64,000 nt of DNA from Bradyrhizobium sp. AZCC 1719 (GCF_036924525.1 NZ_JAZHRU010000001.1:1-64000); one strand, 5' to 3'. Shown: positions 44,410-51,957, counted from the first letter of the stretch. Notes: generated by a model from the letters alone, not told the origin. Numbers and translations are program-made.

Positions 44410-45242
44410 GCGCCGGCTTCCCGGACCGCACGCTTGAGCACGTTCACATGAATATGGCGATGCGCTGCATTCGAGACGCCCGCCTTTGCCAGCAGGACAT
44501 CGGCAACACGCGCATCGAAGCGATCTTTGTAGTCGCCGGCAATGTGTCCGCCGAACAATTCCGCCGCTTTCGTGATGACGACGGGCGCAGAATCGATCGC
44601 ACCGATCACGACGCGGGCGGTCGCGGCGCTCGGATCGATCAGGATAGCGCCGATCGCATGCGCGAATTCGCCTGTCTTGCGGCAACTCTTGGCGTAGCCC
44701 CAGTGCGCCGATGCCGGCATCGCCGGAACATGAATGGTCTCGACGATCTCGCCATCGCGCAGCGCCGATTCGAGCGCGCCGACGATGAACTCCTCCATCG
44801 CCACCATGCGCGCGCCTGAAAGGCTTCGCAGCGTCAGTCGCGCACCCAGGGCCGACAGCGCGGATACCCAGTCTGCCGCGGGATCGGCATGGCTGAGCGA
44901 TCCACCGACCGTGCCGCGATTGCGCACGGCGCGGTAGGCGATGTTGCCGGCGACGCCCTGCATGGCGCCGCGCGTGACGTCCGGAATTCGTCCATCCTCG
45001 ATGTCGGCATGGGTGACACAGGCCCCGATCACGAGCTCATCGCCGCGACGCTCGACCTGCTTGAGCTCGGCAAGCCCCGTGATGTCAACGATTAACTGCG
45101 GCTCCACCAGCCGCAGATTGAGCATGGGACCAAGCGACTGGCCGCCGGCGATGATCTTGGCGGCAGTCTTGGCCTCGTCGAGCACGGCAAGTGCCGCCTG
45201 CAAGTCGCGTGGACGTTCGTAGCCGAAAGGCGCCGGTTTCAT
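44406..45242 (-). CDS. Molybdenum hydroxylase FAD-binding subunit (CoxM-like)
   Basis: A 278-residue FAD-binding subunit: KIIAGGQSLGPMLNLRL (~29-45) and VRNRGTVGGSLSHADPAADW (~105-125) hold the FAD pyrophosphate, and the C-terminal CO-dehydrogenase-flavoprotein domain follows. It passes electrons from the Fe-S subunit to the acceptor. It overlaps both neighbours by ATGA. Confidence 0.92.
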   Translation of the reverse strand: MKPAPFGYERPRDLQAALAVLDEAKTAAKIIAGGQSLGPMLNLRLVEPQLIVDITGLAELKQVERRGDELVIGACVTHADIEDGRIPDVTRGAMQGVAGNIAYRAVRNRGTVGGSLSHADPAADWVSALSALGARLTLRSLSGARMVAMEEFIVGALESALRDGEIVETIHVPAMPASAHWGYAKSCRKTGEFAHAIGAILIDPSAATARVVIGAIDSAPVVITKAAELFGGHIAGDYKDRFDARVADVLLAKAGVSNAAHRHIHVNVLKRAVREAGA

Positions 45243-47623
45243 GCCGCCGGCCTTTCTGCTTCGCGCGCGGCCAGGACCGCCTCGACGACGCGATATGGCG
45301 TAATCGGAGACTGCATCAGTTCGACGCCAAGCGGGCGAAGCGCATCGTTGATGGCGTTAGCGATCGCGGCCGGAGGGGCGATCGCGCCACCCTCGCCGAT
45401 GCCCTTCACGCCGAACTGCGTATAGGGCGACGACGTCTCCATGTGATCGAGACGCGGCGCCGGCACTTCGGTGGGCCCGGGCAGCAGATAGTCCGCGAGC
45501 GTCGTCGCAAGCGGCTGACCGGCCGCATCGAACGGCATTTCCTCGTACAGCGCGGTGCCGATGCCCTGTGCCAGGCCGCCATAGATCTGGCCGTCCACGA
45601 CCATCGGATTGACGAGAACGCCGCCGTCCTCGACGATGACGTAATCGAGGATCTCGATCTCTCCGAGATCGGGATCGACGGCAACGACCGCGGCATGCGC
45701 GGCATAGCTGAAGGTTCCGGTATCGCGCTGTGGCTTGTAGCCAGCCGTGACCTCCAGCCCGCCGGGATCGACGTCAGCAGGCAGATCCTGCGGACGGCGA
45801 TACCAGGTATGGGCGATTTCCTTCAAAGTGACGCTGCCGTTGACGCCGCGAACCTCGCCGCTCTGCAGCACGACCGCAGCCGGATCGTGCTGCAACAGCT
45901 TGGCACCGATGCGTCTGGCGCGCTCGCCCAGCTCACGGCACGCAGTTGCGACAGCGCCGCCTGCCATCACCATCGAGCGCGAACCCCACGTGCCGGTCGA
46001 ATACGGCGTCATCGCCGTGTCGCCGAGGATCAGGCGCACCTTGGCGACGTCGACGCCCAGCATCTCGTGGGCGACCTGGGCCAGCGTCGTCTCCATGCCC
46101 TGACCGTGCGAATGCACGCCGACACGGAGTTCGAGGCCGCCGTCCGGCGTCAGCCGCGCGGAGGCCTGTTCGTGGCCGGGCACCATCGGAATGCCCCAGC
46201 CGGAATAAACCGACGTGCCATGCGCGGCCTGCTCGCAATAGATCGAGACCCCGACGCCGATGCGCCGACTGTCTGCTTTACCCTCGCGCTGACGCGCCCG
46301 TACGCCCTCGACGTCGATCAACGCAAGCGCCCGCCGCATCGCCTCGGGATAGTCGCCGCTGTCGAAGTGCTTGTTGGTAATGTTGTCGAACGGCATCTGC
46401 TCGGGCCGCACCAGATTGCGCAGACGGACTTCGCCCGGCTCCAGTCCGGCTTCCGCCGCGACCAAATCGAGCATCAGTTCAAGTGCAAAGCAGACGCCGG
46501 TACGCGCCACGCCGCGATAAGGCAGGATCGGACACTTGTTGGTGGCGACCGAAAACGTCCGGCAGCGATAGGCCGGCATCAAATACGGTCCCGGCAGGAT
46601 GCTGGCGACCTGCGCCGCCTCAAGGCATGCCGAGAACGGATAGGACGAGTAAGCGCCGGAATCGACGGTTGCTTCGCAGTCGATGCCGCGCAGCCGGCCG
46701 TCACGATCGGCATAGACGGTGATCTTGTAGTGGTGCTCGCGGCAGTTCGAGCTGGCGGTGAGATGCTCGCGGCGATCCTCGGTCCAGCGTACGGGATTAC
46801 CGCGATGCATCGTCAGCCAGGAAAGGCAGACTTCTTCCGGCAGCAGGATTCCCTTGTGCCCGAAGCCGCCGCCAACGTCAGGCGAAACGATACGGATTCG
46901 GCCCTGCTCCATGCCAAGGCATTCGGCAAGCCCGCTGCGCGTGATGTGCGGCATCTGGGCTGAGGAATAGAGCGTGAGTTGATCGAGGCGGTGATCGAAG
47001 GTCGCGACCACGCCACGCCCTTCGAGCGGCGACATGCACTGCCGCGCGGTCGATATCTCGCGCGACACCTTGATCGGCGCATCGAACGCCTTGGAGATGT
47101 CGACCTCGAAGTTGGTTTCGAGAAAGACGTTATCGCCCCAATGCTCGTGCACCAGCGCCGAACCCGGCTCGCGCGCCTTTCGCATGTCATGGACCGCAGG
47201 AAGCTCTTCGAGATCGAGCGTCACCGCCGCCGCAATGTCCTCCGCCTCGGCACGGGTCGGCGCCACGCACATGGCGACGAGTTCGCCGACCTGACGCACC
47301 TTGCCAGTAGCAAGCACCGGCTGCTCGGAAATCTTGAAGCCCGGTAACCCTGAAACCGCGCGGATCGGATTGACGTCGACGAGATCCGCCGCAGTGAAGA
47401 CGCTGCCGCGATAACGCTCCGGCACATGGATGCCGCGGATCAGCGCATGCGCCAAAGGGCTGCGCACAAAAGCGACGTCCTGCAGCCCGGCAAGGCGGAT
47501 GTCGGCCACGAACTGGCCTCGGCCCCGCATCAGCCGATCGTCTTCCTTTCGCGGCAGCCGAGCGCCGACGCCTTGTCCGGCGCCCGCTCCGCCCGCAGAA
47601 GGAAACTCGCGCTCATTGCGCAC
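45239..47623 (-). CDS. Molybdenum hydroxylase large subunit (CoxL/XdhA-like)
   Basis: A 794-residue Mo-cofactor subunit: N-terminal RKEDDRLMRGRGQFVADI, GGGFGHKG near 254, PYRGVARTGV near 369, the cofactor motif HSHGQGMETT near 509 and the C-terminal catalytic glutamate motif KGIGEGG near 744. The site at 369 is YRGVAR and not AYxCSFR, so this is not a form I CO dehydrogenase but one of the many hydroxylases of aromatic N-heterocycles, purines or aldehydes. The operon order large - FAD - Fe-S, all with ATGA overlaps, shows one complex. Confidence 0.92.
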   Translation of the reverse strand: MRNEREFPSAGGAGAGQGVGARLPRKEDDRLMRGRGQFVADIRLAGLQDVAFVRSPLAHALIRGIHVPERYRGSVFTAADLVDVNPIRAVSGLPGFKISEQPVLATGKVRQVGELVAMCVAPTRAEAEDIAAAVTLDLEELPAVHDMRKAREPGSALVHEHWGDNVFLETNFEVDISKAFDAPIKVSREISTARQCMSPLEGRGVVATFDHRLDQLTLYSSAQMPHITRSGLAECLGMEQGRIRIVSPDVGGGFGHKGILLPEEVCLSWLTMHRGNPVRWTEDRREHLTASSNCREHHYKITVYADRDGRLRGIDCEATVDSGAYSSYPFSACLEAAQVASILPGPYLMPAYRCRTFSVATNKCPILPYRGVARTGVCFALELMLDLVAAEAGLEPGEVRLRNLVRPEQMPFDNITNKHFDSGDYPEAMRRALALIDVEGVRARQREGKADSRRIGVGVSIYCEQAAHGTSVYSGWGIPMVPGHEQASARLTPDGGLELRVGVHSHGQGMETTLAQVAHEMLGVDVAKVRLILGDTAMTPYSTGTWGSRSMVMAGGAVATACRELGERARRIGAKLLQHDPAAVVLQSGEVRGVNGSVTLKEIAHTWYRRPQDLPADVDPGGLEVTAGYKPQRDTGTFSYAAHAAVVAVDPDLGEIEILDYVIVEDGGVLVNPMVVDGQIYGGLAQGIGTALYEEMPFDAAGQPLATTLADYLLPGPTEVPAPRLDHMETSSPYTQFGVKGIGEGGAIAPPAAIANAINDALRPLGVELMQSPITPYRVVEAVLAAREAERPAA

Positions 47624-47659
47624 GGTGGCACTCTCCTCAATCGATTTGACGTGACCTCC

Positions 47660-48937
47660 TCAGGCCGCAACGGCCTGCGGTAGAATTGGCGCTACTGCGT
47701 CGTATCGCGCACCAGCGCGCAGACAGAACTCAGGCTGCAGCAGACGCTCGGCGATCACTTCATTGTTCTCGTTGTCGCGAAGGACAAATCGTCCGGTTCG
47801 CTCTCCGATCACCGAGACGTCGGCGTCCCTGCCAATCTTGAGGGCGCCGATTTCGTCAGCACGGCCGAGCATCCTGGCCGAGTTGGATGTGACCATCGGC
47901 ACGACCTGCTCCAGCGCGAGGCCGAGCGCCATCATCGAACTCATCGCCTGGACCAGACTGAACTTGGCCTGGCCGGCGAACGGATGATTCTCGTCGTCCT
48001 CATGCTGGTCGGGCGTGCCGGCGGGCGCAGGCACGTGGGTGTTGTAGCCGTGAATGTCCGCGCCGAGCGTGGTGGGGATGATACCGGCGGCGATCGCTTT
48101 TTTGGCGAGACGATAGGAGAAATGACTGCCGTGACCGACGTCGACCTTCAAGCCGCGATCGAGCGCCGCCTGAATCACCGGATGAACTTCACCCTCGCGG
48201 TTGACGAAGCCTCCGGGGTGGCGCGTGAACGGATGCGCCAGTACGTCGCCCTCTCGCAGTAAAGGAAGCACGCGCGCCAAAATCGTATCGACGTCTTCGC
48301 CATTGGTACCACTCTCAGGCAGGCCCCAGAGCTGGCCGAAATGCACATAGACCGGCAAATCGGCGCGGCGTCCGATCTCGGCCGCCATTTCGATGACGCG
48401 AATGCCCCAACGCGCGAAGCCGCCGATCTCCGCATGGGCCTTGATGCCGCGAACGATGTCGAGATTGGCCGTCGCCGCCTTCACCGTGGCGTCGATATCG
48501 ACGCCTTCAGGACTATAGAGTTGCGGATAGTAGTGGCCTTCGAGCCCACCGACCAGATAAGCCGACAGGAATGCATAAACGCGCGACTTCGCAGGCTCGG
48601 CAACGAAATGCCGGAAGCCGGGCAGCGTCATGCAGGACGGACCGCCCTGATCGACCAACGTCGTCACGCCGGACTGGACGCCGACCATGTCGGCATTCAT
48701 GCCGAAGCGACCGGTGACATACTGATAGACATGCGCGTGGGTATCGATGAGGCCGGGCAATACCACCTTGCCGGTCACGTCGATCACCTCTCGGGCGCTG
48801 GTCGGTAAAATGTCGCTCTGCACCGCCGCGATCTTGCCATTGCGGATAGCGACGTCCCTGATGCCATCGATGCCGGAGGCCGGGCATATCACGCGGCCGC
48901 CGCGCAGGAGTTGGTCGAAGGTGGCGCTGATCGACAT
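47660..48937 (-). CDS. Amidohydrolase/deacetylase-type metal-dependent hydrolase
   Basis: A 425-residue amidohydrolase-superfamily enzyme: VVLPGLIDTHAHVYQY (metal HxH), KAHAEIGG (likely bridging lysine), VYVHFG, DVGHGSHFSYRLAKKA and LGADIHGYNTH supply further ligands. It resembles dihydroorotase/deacetylase relatives that cleave cyclic or acyl amides. The ribosome site GGGGAG precedes the ATG by about eight bases. It is first in the operon, so its promoter region holds the 48985-49010 palindrome. It could open the ring made by the hydroxylase. Confidence 0.88.
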   Translation of the reverse strand: MSISATFDQLLRGGRVICPASGIDGIRDVAIRNGKIAAVQSDILPTSAREVIDVTGKVVLPGLIDTHAHVYQYVTGRFGMNADMVGVQSGVTTLVDQGGPSCMTLPGFRHFVAEPAKSRVYAFLSAYLVGGLEGHYYPQLYSPEGVDIDATVKAATANLDIVRGIKAHAEIGGFARWGIRVIEMAAEIGRRADLPVYVHFGQLWGLPESGTNGEDVDTILARVLPLLREGDVLAHPFTRHPGGFVNREGEVHPVIQAALDRGLKVDVGHGSHFSYRLAKKAIAAGIIPTTLGADIHGYNTHVPAPAGTPDQHEDDENHPFAGQAKFSLVQAMSSMMALGLALEQVVPMVTSNSARMLGRADEIGALKIGRDADVSVIGERTGRFVLRDNENNEVIAERLLQPEFCLRAGARYDAVAPILPQAVAA

Positions 48938-48984
48938 GAATAATCTCCCCTGTCTTCGCCGGCGGTGTTACTCCGCCCCGCGAC

Positions 48985-49010
48985 AGAATACGAAGCATAC
49001 TTCGTATTCT
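48985..49010. promoter_or_regulatory. Perfect 11+11 bp palindrome, likely MarR operator
   Basis: Arms AGAATACGAAG (48985-48995) and CTTCGTATTCT (49000-49010) with a 4-base centre CATA. It lies 48 bp before the amidohydrolase ATG and 67 bp before the divergent MarR-family gene. This is the usual size and place of a MarR-family operator controlling both directions. Confidence 0.75.
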
Positions 49011-49076
49011 ACAAGAGCAAACTTCATGCCATGATCTTCCCGTGGCGAAGCCCATCGAATCGAGCTACTCGCATCG

Positions 49077-49595
49077 ATGTTCCGAGGCTGGGAGAGTGCG
49101 TTGCGGAAAGCAAAGAAGCGTCATGGCGAGACCAGACATCGCCCGTGGCCGCTGTCAGAACGACCGGGCTTTCTGATCCGGCGGCTGCACCAGATCCATG
49201 TCGCGCTATTTCAGGAAGCATGCGGTGAGTTCGAGATCACACCACTGCAATACAGCCTGCTTTCGGCGCTTGCGGTGCGGAAAACCGCCGATCAGACCAC
49301 ATTGGCGGCCGATATTGCGCTGGACAGGACGACGACGACCGGAGCGCTCAAGCGACTGGCCGCCCGCAATTTCGTCGAGAGACCCGTAGATGATGAGGAT
49401 CGCCGCGCGCGGCTCTGTAAATTGACCCCGGCGGGAGCGGCGCTTCTGGCGAAAATAGAGGCATCAGCGCGGGCTGCGCACCGCGCCACGCTCGATAATT
49501 TAAGTGAACGGGAGCAAGCCGTATTCGTCGATATGATGCAGCGCATCGTTGCGGCGCACTCCAATCGCGACAGTGCTACTGCCCTATTCGATTGA
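49077..49595 (+). CDS. MarR-family transcriptional regulator
   Basis: A 172-residue winged-helix regulator: FLIRRLHQIHVALFQEACGEFEITPLQYSLLSAL, then TTLAADIALDRTTTTGALKRLAARNFVERPVDDEDRRARLCKLTPAG. The R-D-R turn of the wing and flanking dimer helices are typical. The start is uncertain; a TTG with GGGAGAG upstream (~49102) is an alternative to ATG 49077. It is divergent from the amidohydrolase-hydroxylase-Liv operon. MarR proteins of this kind usually repress and respond to aromatic acids. Confidence 0.88.
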   Translation: MFRGWESALRKAKKRHGETRHRPWPLSERPGFLIRRLHQIHVALFQEACGEFEITPLQYSLLSALAVRKTADQTTLAADIALDRTTTTGALKRLAARNFVERPVDDEDRRARLCKLTPAGAALLAKIEASARAAHRATLDNLSEREQAVFVDMMQRIVAAHSNRDSATALFD

Positions 49596-49689
49596 GCACC
49601 ACGGCATCATCTGCCGCCATTTTAACTCGAGCTGCATAATTTGTAATCACCCGAGACCCTGCACTGTATTTCATTGGACTCGGCAGAAC

Positions 49690-49800
49690 GCTGCTGCAGC
49701 TCGCTTGTGTAAGCGGTTTTCGGATTGTCGAATCGCCCAGCTCTCGCCCCTGTTCGACGATGCGGCCGTTATTCAGAACAATGGTCGCCGTTTTGGCGTC
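49690..49800 (-). pseudogene. Fragment of oligopeptide ABC-transporter ATPase (left flank of tRNA array)
   Basis: On the - strand this reads ATIVLNNGRIVEQG and then, after a frame change, NPKTAYTSEL, which matches the C-terminus of DppF/GsiA/YejF-type ATPases. The DNA is a diverged copy of the stretch at about 54814-54902 on the other side of the tRNA array. No Walker A part is present. It is a remnant. Confidence 0.65.
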
Positions 49801-49833
49801 TCCGTGCGCACGCAGCCAAGGCAAGAGAGACGT

Positions 49834-49908
49834 TGGCACCGGCTGACTGAATCGAACAGTCGACATCGGATTTTGGAGGCCCGCGTTCTGCCACTGAACT
49901 AAGCCGGT
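49834..49908 (-). tRNA. tRNA-Trp(CCA)
   Basis: Acceptor ACCGGCT/AGCCGGT, discriminator G, encoded CCA. Anticodon loop CTCCAAA; T arm GACTG-TTCGATT-CAGTC. The last anticodon-stem pair is mismatched. Confidence 0.85.
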
Positions 49909-49911
49909 ATC

Positions 49912-49986
49912 TGGTCCTGACTGGGAGAGTCGAACTCCGCATCTCCCGGTCCACAACCGAGCATCCTGCCATTGAACGAAGTCAGG
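49912..49986 (-). tRNA. tRNA-His(GTG)
   Basis: Acceptor CCTGACT/AGTCAGG, A discriminator, encoded CCA. Anticodon loop TTGTGGA on stem CTCGG/CCGGG. The base before the acceptor is T, so the usual encoded G-1 of tRNA-His is missing. Confidence 0.88.
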
Positions 49987-50028
49987 AGAGATTGAATGGT
50001 CACCTGTCGCGTAGTCGGCGACAGGAAA

Positions 50029-50103
50029 TGGTCGCGGGTACGGGGGTCGAACCCGCCACTCCAGCCTTATGAGAGCCGGCCCCTTCCCTGCCGAGGCCCC
50101 GCG
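50029..50103 (-). tRNA. tRNA-Met or Ile2 (CAT), first of three
   Basis: Acceptor CGCGGGG/ACCCGCG (one mismatch at the seventh pair), A + CCA. Anticodon loop CTCATAA. D arm is irregular. It lacks both the C1xA72 mismatch and the three G-C pairs of an initiator. Confidence 0.8.
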
Positions 50104-50109
50104 AGAAAT

Positions 50110-50185
50110 TGGCAAGCGCGGCAGGACTCGAACCTGCGATAACCGGAATCAAAATCCGGCGCTTGGCCAGCTTGGCGACGCGCCC
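50110..50185 (-). tRNA. tRNA-Gln(TTG)
   Basis: Acceptor GGGCGCG/CGCGCTT with two G-T pairs, discriminator G, encoded CCA. Anticodon loop TTTTGAT on stem CCGGA/TCCGG; T arm GCAGG-TTCGAGT-CCTGC. Confidence 0.9.
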
Positions 50186-50204
50186 AAAAATTTGGTCATG
50201 AATT

Positions 50205-50281
50205 TGGTCCTGCCAACGGGAGTTCAACCCGCGAAGTCCAGCGTTGAAAGCGCCGTACCCTTAGCACCAGGCGATGGCAGG
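50205..50281 (-). tRNA. tRNA-Glu(TTC), variant T-loop
   Basis: Acceptor CCTGCCA/TGGCAGG, A + CCA. Anticodon loop CTTTCAA. The T-loop is TTGAACT, so the near-universal C56 is G. Confidence 0.82.
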
Positions 50282-50282
50282 T

Positions 50283-50358
50283 TGGCGCGGGCGGCCGGGA
50301 TCGAACCGAACACCTCCTGTTTGGAAGACAGGCACGCAGCCCACTACGCCACGCCCGC
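50283..50358 (-). tRNA. tRNA-Gly(TCC)
   Basis: Acceptor GCGGGCG/CGCCCGC, G + CCA. Anticodon loop CTTCCAA on stem CCTGT/ACAGG. T-loop TTCGATC. Confidence 0.9.
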
Positions 50359-50410
50359 AAGAAGAAGCAGCCGCAATTGACGAGGAAGGCCCGCGCTATC
50401 CGCCTAATAA

Positions 50411-50434
50411 GATCCAATCGATTGCGATTGGATC
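50411..50434. repeat. Perfect 10+10 bp inverted repeat between tRNA genes
   Basis: Arms GATCCAATCG and CGATTGGATC with a 4-base loop ATTG, in the 95-bp spacer between tRNA-Ser(GCT) and tRNA-Gly(TCC). In the array transcript it would form a strong hairpin. No T tract follows on either strand. Confidence 0.8.
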
Positions 50435-50453
50435 GTCCATCGGTTTCACGTGA

Positions 50454-50540
50454 TGGCGGAGAGTACAGGGATCGAACCTGTGCGTCCCGAAGGACTCGAC
50501 GCGTTAGCACCGCGTTGCCTTGCCTCTCGGCCAACTCTCC
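50454..50540 (-). tRNA. tRNA-Ser(GCT)
   Basis: Class II tRNA of 87 nt: acceptor GGAGAGT/ACTCTCC, G + CCA, anticodon loop GTGCTAA on ACGCG/CGCGT, long variable arm with a TTCG loop, T-loop TTCGATC. Confidence 0.92.
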
Positions 50541-50638
50541 AATTCGGATGATGATCGCGGCGAAGCTCAAACCGGACGGCCATGTGCCGACAAGTATCAG
50601 ACAAGATCGGCTTTTCCTCGGGCCAAATTGATGAATGA

Positions 50639-50714
50639 TGGCGCACTCGGCTGGACTCGAACCAGCATAGGGCCGTTTAGAAGACGGCTGACCATCCAGT
50701 TGGTCCACGAGCAC
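50639..50714 (-). tRNA. tRNA-Arg(TCT)
   Basis: Acceptor GTGCTCG/CGAGTGC with two wobble pairs, G + CCA. Anticodon loop CTTCTAA on GCCGT/ACGGC; T-loop TTCGAGT. Confidence 0.9.
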
Positions 50715-50721
50715 ATGCTGA

Positions 50722-50793
50722 AGGCCCCGGCCGGTGCTGCCCCGGCTCATAGCGGTTTTGCAGACCGCCGCGTTCCTGTTTCGCCACAGGGCC
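50722..50793 (-). tRNA. tRNA-Cys(GCA), variant T-loop, no encoded CCA
   Basis: Acceptor GGCCCTG/CGGGGCC, discriminator T as usual for Cys, then TCA in place of CCA. Anticodon loop CTGCAAA on GCGGT/ACCGC. The T-loop is GGCAGCA in place of TTCRANN. Confidence 0.78.
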
Positions 50794-50797
50794 AAAT

Positions 50798-50871
50798 TGG
50801 CTGCGCGCGCAGGAATCGAACCTGCCTGAACGGATTCAGAGTCCGTCGCCTGACCGCTCGGCCAGCGCGCG
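50798..50871 (-). tRNA. tRNA-Gln(CTG)
   Basis: Acceptor CGCGCGC/GCGCGCA (first pair C-A), G + CCA. Anticodon loop CTCTGAA on ACGGA/TCCGT; T-loop TTCGATT. Confidence 0.87.
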
Positions 50872-50878
50872 ATGATCG

Positions 50879-50954
50879 TCAGCGTGGGTGGATTCGAACC
50901 ACCGATCCCCTGCTTCCAAGGCAGGTAGGGACGGCCAGGCTCCCCTACACGCTG
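50879..50954 (-). tRNA. tRNA-Pro(TGG)
   Basis: Acceptor CAGCGTG/CACGCTG, A discriminator, CCA not encoded. Anticodon loop CTTGGAA on CCTGC/GCAGG; T-loop TTCGAAT. Confidence 0.9.
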
Positions 50955-50962
50955 ATGATGAT

Positions 50963-51039
50963 TGGCCTTCCCGGCAGGACTCGAACCTGCATACCTTCGC
51001 GTTCGTAGCGCGCTGCTCATCCAGTCGAGCTACGGGAAG
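50963..51039 (-). tRNA. tRNA-Arg(ACG)
   Basis: Acceptor CTTCCCG/CGGGAAG, G + CCA. Anticodon loop CTACGAA. T-loop TTCGAGT. The first anticodon-stem pair is mismatched. Confidence 0.9.
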
Positions 51040-51046
51040 TTGAATA

Positions 51047-51121
51047 TGGCACTGCCAGCGGGACTCGAACCCGCGTCGACCGGCTGAGAACCGGGCATCC
51101 TTGCCGCTAGACGATGGCAGC
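51047..51121 (-). tRNA. tRNA-Glu(CTC)
   Basis: Acceptor GCTGCCA/TGGCAGT, G + CCA. Anticodon loop TTCTCAG; T-loop TTCGAGT. Confidence 0.88.
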
Positions 51122-51199
51122 GTGTCGATTTGTTCGACCATGATGAGGTCGCTTCCGTTTCCGCAGCCCAAGTCAGGCACGACATCGGAAGTGGTGGAT

Positions 51200-51275
51200 T
51201 GGCTCCCGCCGCACGATTCGAACGTGCCTTCCTCCGTTAACAGCGGAGCGCCCTCACCGAGATGGCTCGACGGGA
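51200..51275 (-). tRNA. tRNA-Asn(GTT)
   Basis: Acceptor TCCCGTC/GGCGGGA, G + CCA. Anticodon loop CTGTTAA on CTCCG/CGGAG; T arm GCACG-TTCGAAT-CGTGC. Confidence 0.92.
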
Positions 51276-51281
51276 ATGAAA

Positions 51282-51353
51282 TGGTGGAGCAACGGAGAGT
51301 CGAACTCCGGACGTCGATCTTGCAAGGATCAACTGCAGCCCGCTGCCTGCCCC
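51282..51353 (-). tRNA. tRNA-Ala(TGC), shortened D-arm
   Basis: Acceptor GGGGCAG/TTGCTCC with two wobble pairs, A + CCA. Anticodon loop CTTGCAA on TGATC/GATCG. The D region is only 15 nt and folds as GCAG-CGGG-CTGC, lacking the usual GG-containing loop. Confidence 0.82.
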
Positions 51354-51357
51354 GAAC

Positions 51358-51433
51358 TGGTACCCAGCGCCAGATTTGAACTGGCCTCCTGCGCTCTTCA
51401 GGCGCGTGCAATCACCAGATTTGCTAACTGGGC
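51358..51433 (-). tRNA. tRNA-Phe(GAA)
   Basis: Acceptor GCCCAGT/GCTGGGT, A + CCA. Anticodon loop CTGAAGA; T arm GCCAG-TTCAAAT-CTGGC. Confidence 0.9.
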
Positions 51434-51437
51434 TAGA

Positions 51438-51512
51438 TGGCGCGGACGTCGGTAATCGAAACCGATTCTCCTGAGTGGCACTCAGGTGCTCGACCTTCCA
51501 CGCTACGTCCGC
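51438..51512 (-). tRNA. tRNA-Gly(GCC)
   Basis: Acceptor GCGGACG/CGTCCGC, G + CCA. Anticodon loop GTGCCAC on CCTGA/TCAGG; T-loop TTCGATT. Confidence 0.9.
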
Positions 51513-51520
51513 ATTGATGG

Positions 51521-51599
51521 TGGTGGGTAACCCTGGAATCGAACCAGGCAGGCACAAAGGCGCAGGCTTTACAGGCCCGCTCAGTCCCCAGACTTACCC
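51521..51599 (-). tRNA. tRNA-Tyr(GTA)
   Basis: Acceptor GGGTAAG/GTTACCC, A + CCA. Anticodon loop CTGTAAA on CGGGC/GCCTG; long variable arm as in bacterial Tyr; T arm CCTGG-TTCGATT-CCAGG. Confidence 0.9.
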
Positions 51600-51603
51600 A
51601 AAT

Positions 51604-51680
51604 TGGTTGCAGGCCCCGGGGTTGCACCGGGCTCAACGCGGCTTATGAGACCGCATGGATACCTAACCGATCTGCCTGCG
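51604..51680 (-). tRNA. tRNA-Met(CAT) with C1xA72 mismatch, initiator-like acceptor
   Basis: 5' CGCAGGC faces 3' GCCTGCA, leaving C1 opposite A72, a mark of bacterial initiator tRNA. Anticodon loop CTCATAA, but the stem GCGGT/GCCGC lacks the three G-C pairs. T-loop TGCAACC is also unusual. Confidence 0.82.
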
Positions 51681-51687
51681 ATAAATA

Positions 51688-51748
51688 GTGCCAAGGCTGC
51701 AAACTCCTCGGCTGCGCCGGCGTACATCCGGCCTGGCGCGATCGTTCA
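51688..51748 (-). pseudogene. Possible tRNA remnant
   Basis: A 61-bp spacer holds a perfect 5-bp stem GCCGG/CCGGC with loop ATGTACG and a second stem CCGAGG/CCTTGG with an 8-nt loop, in anticodon-arm/T-arm order. No matching acceptor is found. Confidence 0.35.
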
Positions 51749-51824
51749 TGGCGGAGAGCCGAGGACCTGAGCCTCACACCTTTCGGTGCCATCGGTATTC
51801 GAAGCCGTGCCGGCGCGCCTGTCC
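51749..51824 (-). tRNA. tRNA-Ser(CGA)-like, D-arm almost absent
   Basis: Acceptor GGACAGG/GCTCTCC with two mismatches, G + CCA. Loop TTCGAAT gives anticodon CGA; long variable arm (GCACC-GAAA-GGTG) fits Ser. Only 9 nt separate acceptor and anticodon stem, and the T-loop is CTCAGGT. Probably degenerate. Confidence 0.6.
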
Positions 51825-51844
51825 GGTTCGTCATCCATCAAATT

Positions 51845-51920
51845 TGGCCACCACGATAGGACTCGAACCTGCATCCTCGACCTTCGGAGGGTCGTGCTCA
51901 TCCTGTTGAGCTACGTGGTG
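51845..51920 (-). tRNA. tRNA-Arg(CCG)
   Basis: Acceptor CACCACG/CGTGGTG, G + CCA. Anticodon loop CTCCGAA on CGACC/GGTCG; T-loop TTCGAGT. Confidence 0.92.
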
Positions 51921-51957
51921 ATGGTTCGCCGGCGGCCGCAACTCGCCGCCGGCGCCG

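Noticed and set aside
45239..47623. CO dehydrogenase (CoxL)
   Set aside because: The active-site loop reads YRGVAR, not the AYxCSFR of form I CO dehydrogenase, so only the broader molybdenum hydroxylase call is made.
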